The notes under the pieces are model-generated. The model saw only the letters and a list, made by a program, of their open reading frames with translations, was not told the origin of the DNA and ran no database searches. This document shows positions 62,914 through 64,000 of a stretch of DNA of 64,000 nt, piece by piece. The stretch comes from Planctomycetaceae bacterium (GTDB lineage Bacteria > Planctomycetota > Planctomycetia > Planctomycetales > Planctomycetaceae). Location of the stretch: the NCBI GenBank assembly GCA_021732415.1, contig JAKFVC010000013.1, positions 1 to 64,000 on the forward strand. The letters run 5' to 3'. Each line of letters begins with the position of its first letter. Positions within the stretch are counted from its first letter, which is position 1. Position numbers and translations under genes: made by a program.

Positions 62914-63147
62914 ATGAGCCGTCTGCGAGAGATCGCAAAGTTCGTCTGTGGAGCAGAAGCATTTCATGCCCTTGTCCATACCGTTTTATGGTTTTCGGGC
63001 ACCACGCTGACCGTATTTGGTTTTAAAGAAACCCCGATAGTGCACATGTCAGGTGCTATCGTGAACGCACTCATTTCGCTCGCACTTGGCATCTATGGCT
63101 GGGGACCATTCGGACGTCGTTCAACTTCGGACAAGCATCCTGAATGA
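62914..63147 (+). CDS. small membrane protein, 77 aa
   Basis: Two hydrophobic helices (FHALVHTVLWFSGTTLTVFG and IVNALISLALGIYGWGPFG). GAGGAACGG before the ATG is a good ribosome site. It begins 10 bp after the ligase gene and is probably co-transcribed. No family is recognised. Confidence 0.65.
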   Translation: MSRLREIAKFVCGAEAFHALVHTVLWFSGTTLTVFGFKETPIVHMSGAIVNALISLALGIYGWGPFGRRSTSDKHPE

Positions 63148-63213
63148 CCAGTAGAGCAAGTCGCCAGTAGCTAGTATCGCACCATCTTTCCGCTAAGCTG
63201 AGGCCACTTTATC

Positions 63214-64000
63214 ATGCCCCCGATGGAAGACTCTCTACAAACTGTTGAATTTCGTGTCGGCAATTTGGACTGTGAGCACGACGCCGCCGCTCTCCAGCGC
63301 GGATTGTCAGGTTTGCCGGGCTTAGCCGATGTCAGAGTACTGCCCAAATCGGCCAAAGTGTTTCTCAAGTTCGATTCGTCGAAAACGTCAGTTGACGTGC
63401 TGAAACACAAACTTGAAACACTCGGGTTTCCACCGCAAAAGGACCGAGAGCCTGCTGGCCCTCCCTCCCCCTGGCGAAATCCTCAAGTGCTAACGTCCGC
63501 AGCATCGGGACTTCTACTGCTCTTGGGTTGGACAGCGGGGTTGGCAGGTGCGCCTGACGTAGTGTCGAGTCCCATTTACATTCTCGCGATCGTTATCGGG
63601 GGGTACTACTTCGGCCGTGAAGCTATTGAGGAACTGATCTTTGAACGCCAAGTGGGTATAGAGCTCTTGATGGGCGTGGCGGCAGTTTCGGCATTCGCCT
63701 TGGGACAGGCGGCCGAGGCAGCGATGCTCGTCTTTCTTTATTCGATTAGCGAAGCGCTTGAGGGGTATACTGAAGCTAAGACGCGCTCCGCGATCCGAGC
63801 GCTCATGGATCTGACGCCTAAAATGGCGATTGTTCGGCGTGACGGTCGTGAAGTGCAAATATCGGTTGAAGAGTTGCGTGTCGGCGACGTGTTTGTCGTG
63901 AAGCCCGGGCAATCAGTACCGACTGACGGCGAGGTCGTTGTCGGGAATTCAAGCATCAATCAGGCCCCCGTTACTGGCGAGAGCGTGCCGGTCGAAAAAG
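63214..64000 (+). CDS. heavy-metal P-type ATPase, cut by window end
   Basis: The first 262 codons are visible. An N-terminal HMA-like domain has VGNLDCEHDAAALQRGL, in which the second Cys of CxxC is replaced. Transmembrane segments follow (SAASGLLLLLGWTAGLAG, IYILAIVIGGYYFG, LLMGVAAVSAFALGQAAEA), then the P1B region SEALEGYTEAKTRSAIRALMDLTP, GDVFVVKPGQSVPTDGEVV and the actuator motif APVTGESVPVEK. This fits a Zn/Cd/Pb exporter of the ZntA/CadA type. The CPx and phosphorylation motifs lie beyond the window. Confidence 0.9.
   Translation, partial: MPPMEDSLQTVEFRVGNLDCEHDAAALQRGLSGLPGLADVRVLPKSAKVFLKFDSSKTSVDVLKHKLETLGFPPQKDREPAGPPSPWRNPQVLTSAASGLLLLLGWTAGLAGAPDVVSSPIYILAIVIGGYYFGREAIEELIFERQVGIELLMGVAAVSAFALGQAAEAAMLVFLYSISEALEGYTEAKTRSAIRALMDLTPKMAIVRRDGREVQISVEELRVGDVFVVKPGQSVPTDGEVVVGNSSINQAPVTGESVPVEK

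Overview
The window looks like part of a Planctomycetota chromosome. This is an inference from a Tat-exported DUF1501 protein, a FloA flotillin, a PAC2-family protein, replication-relaxation proteins and many long hairpin repeats accompanied by REP-associated tyrosine transposases (RAYTs). No rRNA or other taxonomic marker is present. Positions 1-24050 are mostly ordinary chromosomal genes: D-aminoacylase-like amidohydrolase, queE, miaA, floA, a KAS III-like enzyme, a decayed cupin, a lipoprotein, purM, a GNAT acetyltransferase, tRNA-Met(CAT), nitronate monooxygenase, DUF1501, YcxB-like, PEBP and PAC2 proteins.

This left part is peppered with at least three families of inverted-repeat elements. 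A ~140-bp hairpin family brackets one RAYT. A ~96-bp hairpin family brackets a second, larger RAYT, an internally deleted derivative of it, and a phospholipase D-like gene. A ~225-bp MITE-like element with 24-bp terminal inverted repeats occurs twice in opposite orientation around queE-miaA-floA. The gene-free stretch 11625-13560 is an accumulation of different palindromes. Genes 13619-16851 (PLD-like, DUF2971, AIPR-like) form a small defence-flavoured islet.

At about 24054-24110 lies the 3' portion of a tRNA-Leu(CAA) without a matching 5' half, still followed by its terminator. I read this as the left attachment scar of a large integrated plasmid-like element that runs to the end of the window. 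From 24.4 to 51.8 kb the element carries a nuclease-like gene, HTH regulators, a mobilisation-type cluster (membrane protein, P-loop ATPase, replication-relaxation protein, small membrane protein, VWA lipoprotein), zinc-ribbon microproteins, a methylase-like protein lacking the NPPY motif, an XRE regulator with a palindromic operator, and a Gabija-like defence operon (GajA-like OLD ATPase/TOPRIM, UvrD-like helicase) followed by a GIY-YIG nuclease. Then come a RepA-type initiator with three iterons, a VapBC-like toxin-antitoxin pair, a toprim primase, a second replication-relaxation protein, an NAD+ synthase and a second conjugation-type ATPase.

From 51.9 kb to the end is a heavy-metal resistance block: secreted Cys-rich protein, RND adaptor and CzcA/CusA-type pump, periplasmic HMA protein, Cys/His lipoprotein, and a P-type ATPase cut by the window end. 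Embedded in it is an envelope-modification set (GT39, GT2, adenylate-forming ligase, small membrane protein). The most interesting items are the three-gene Gabija/GIY-YIG cluster, the RAYT plus its deletion derivative, and the iteron-bearing integrated replicon with paired ATPase/replication-relaxation genes.
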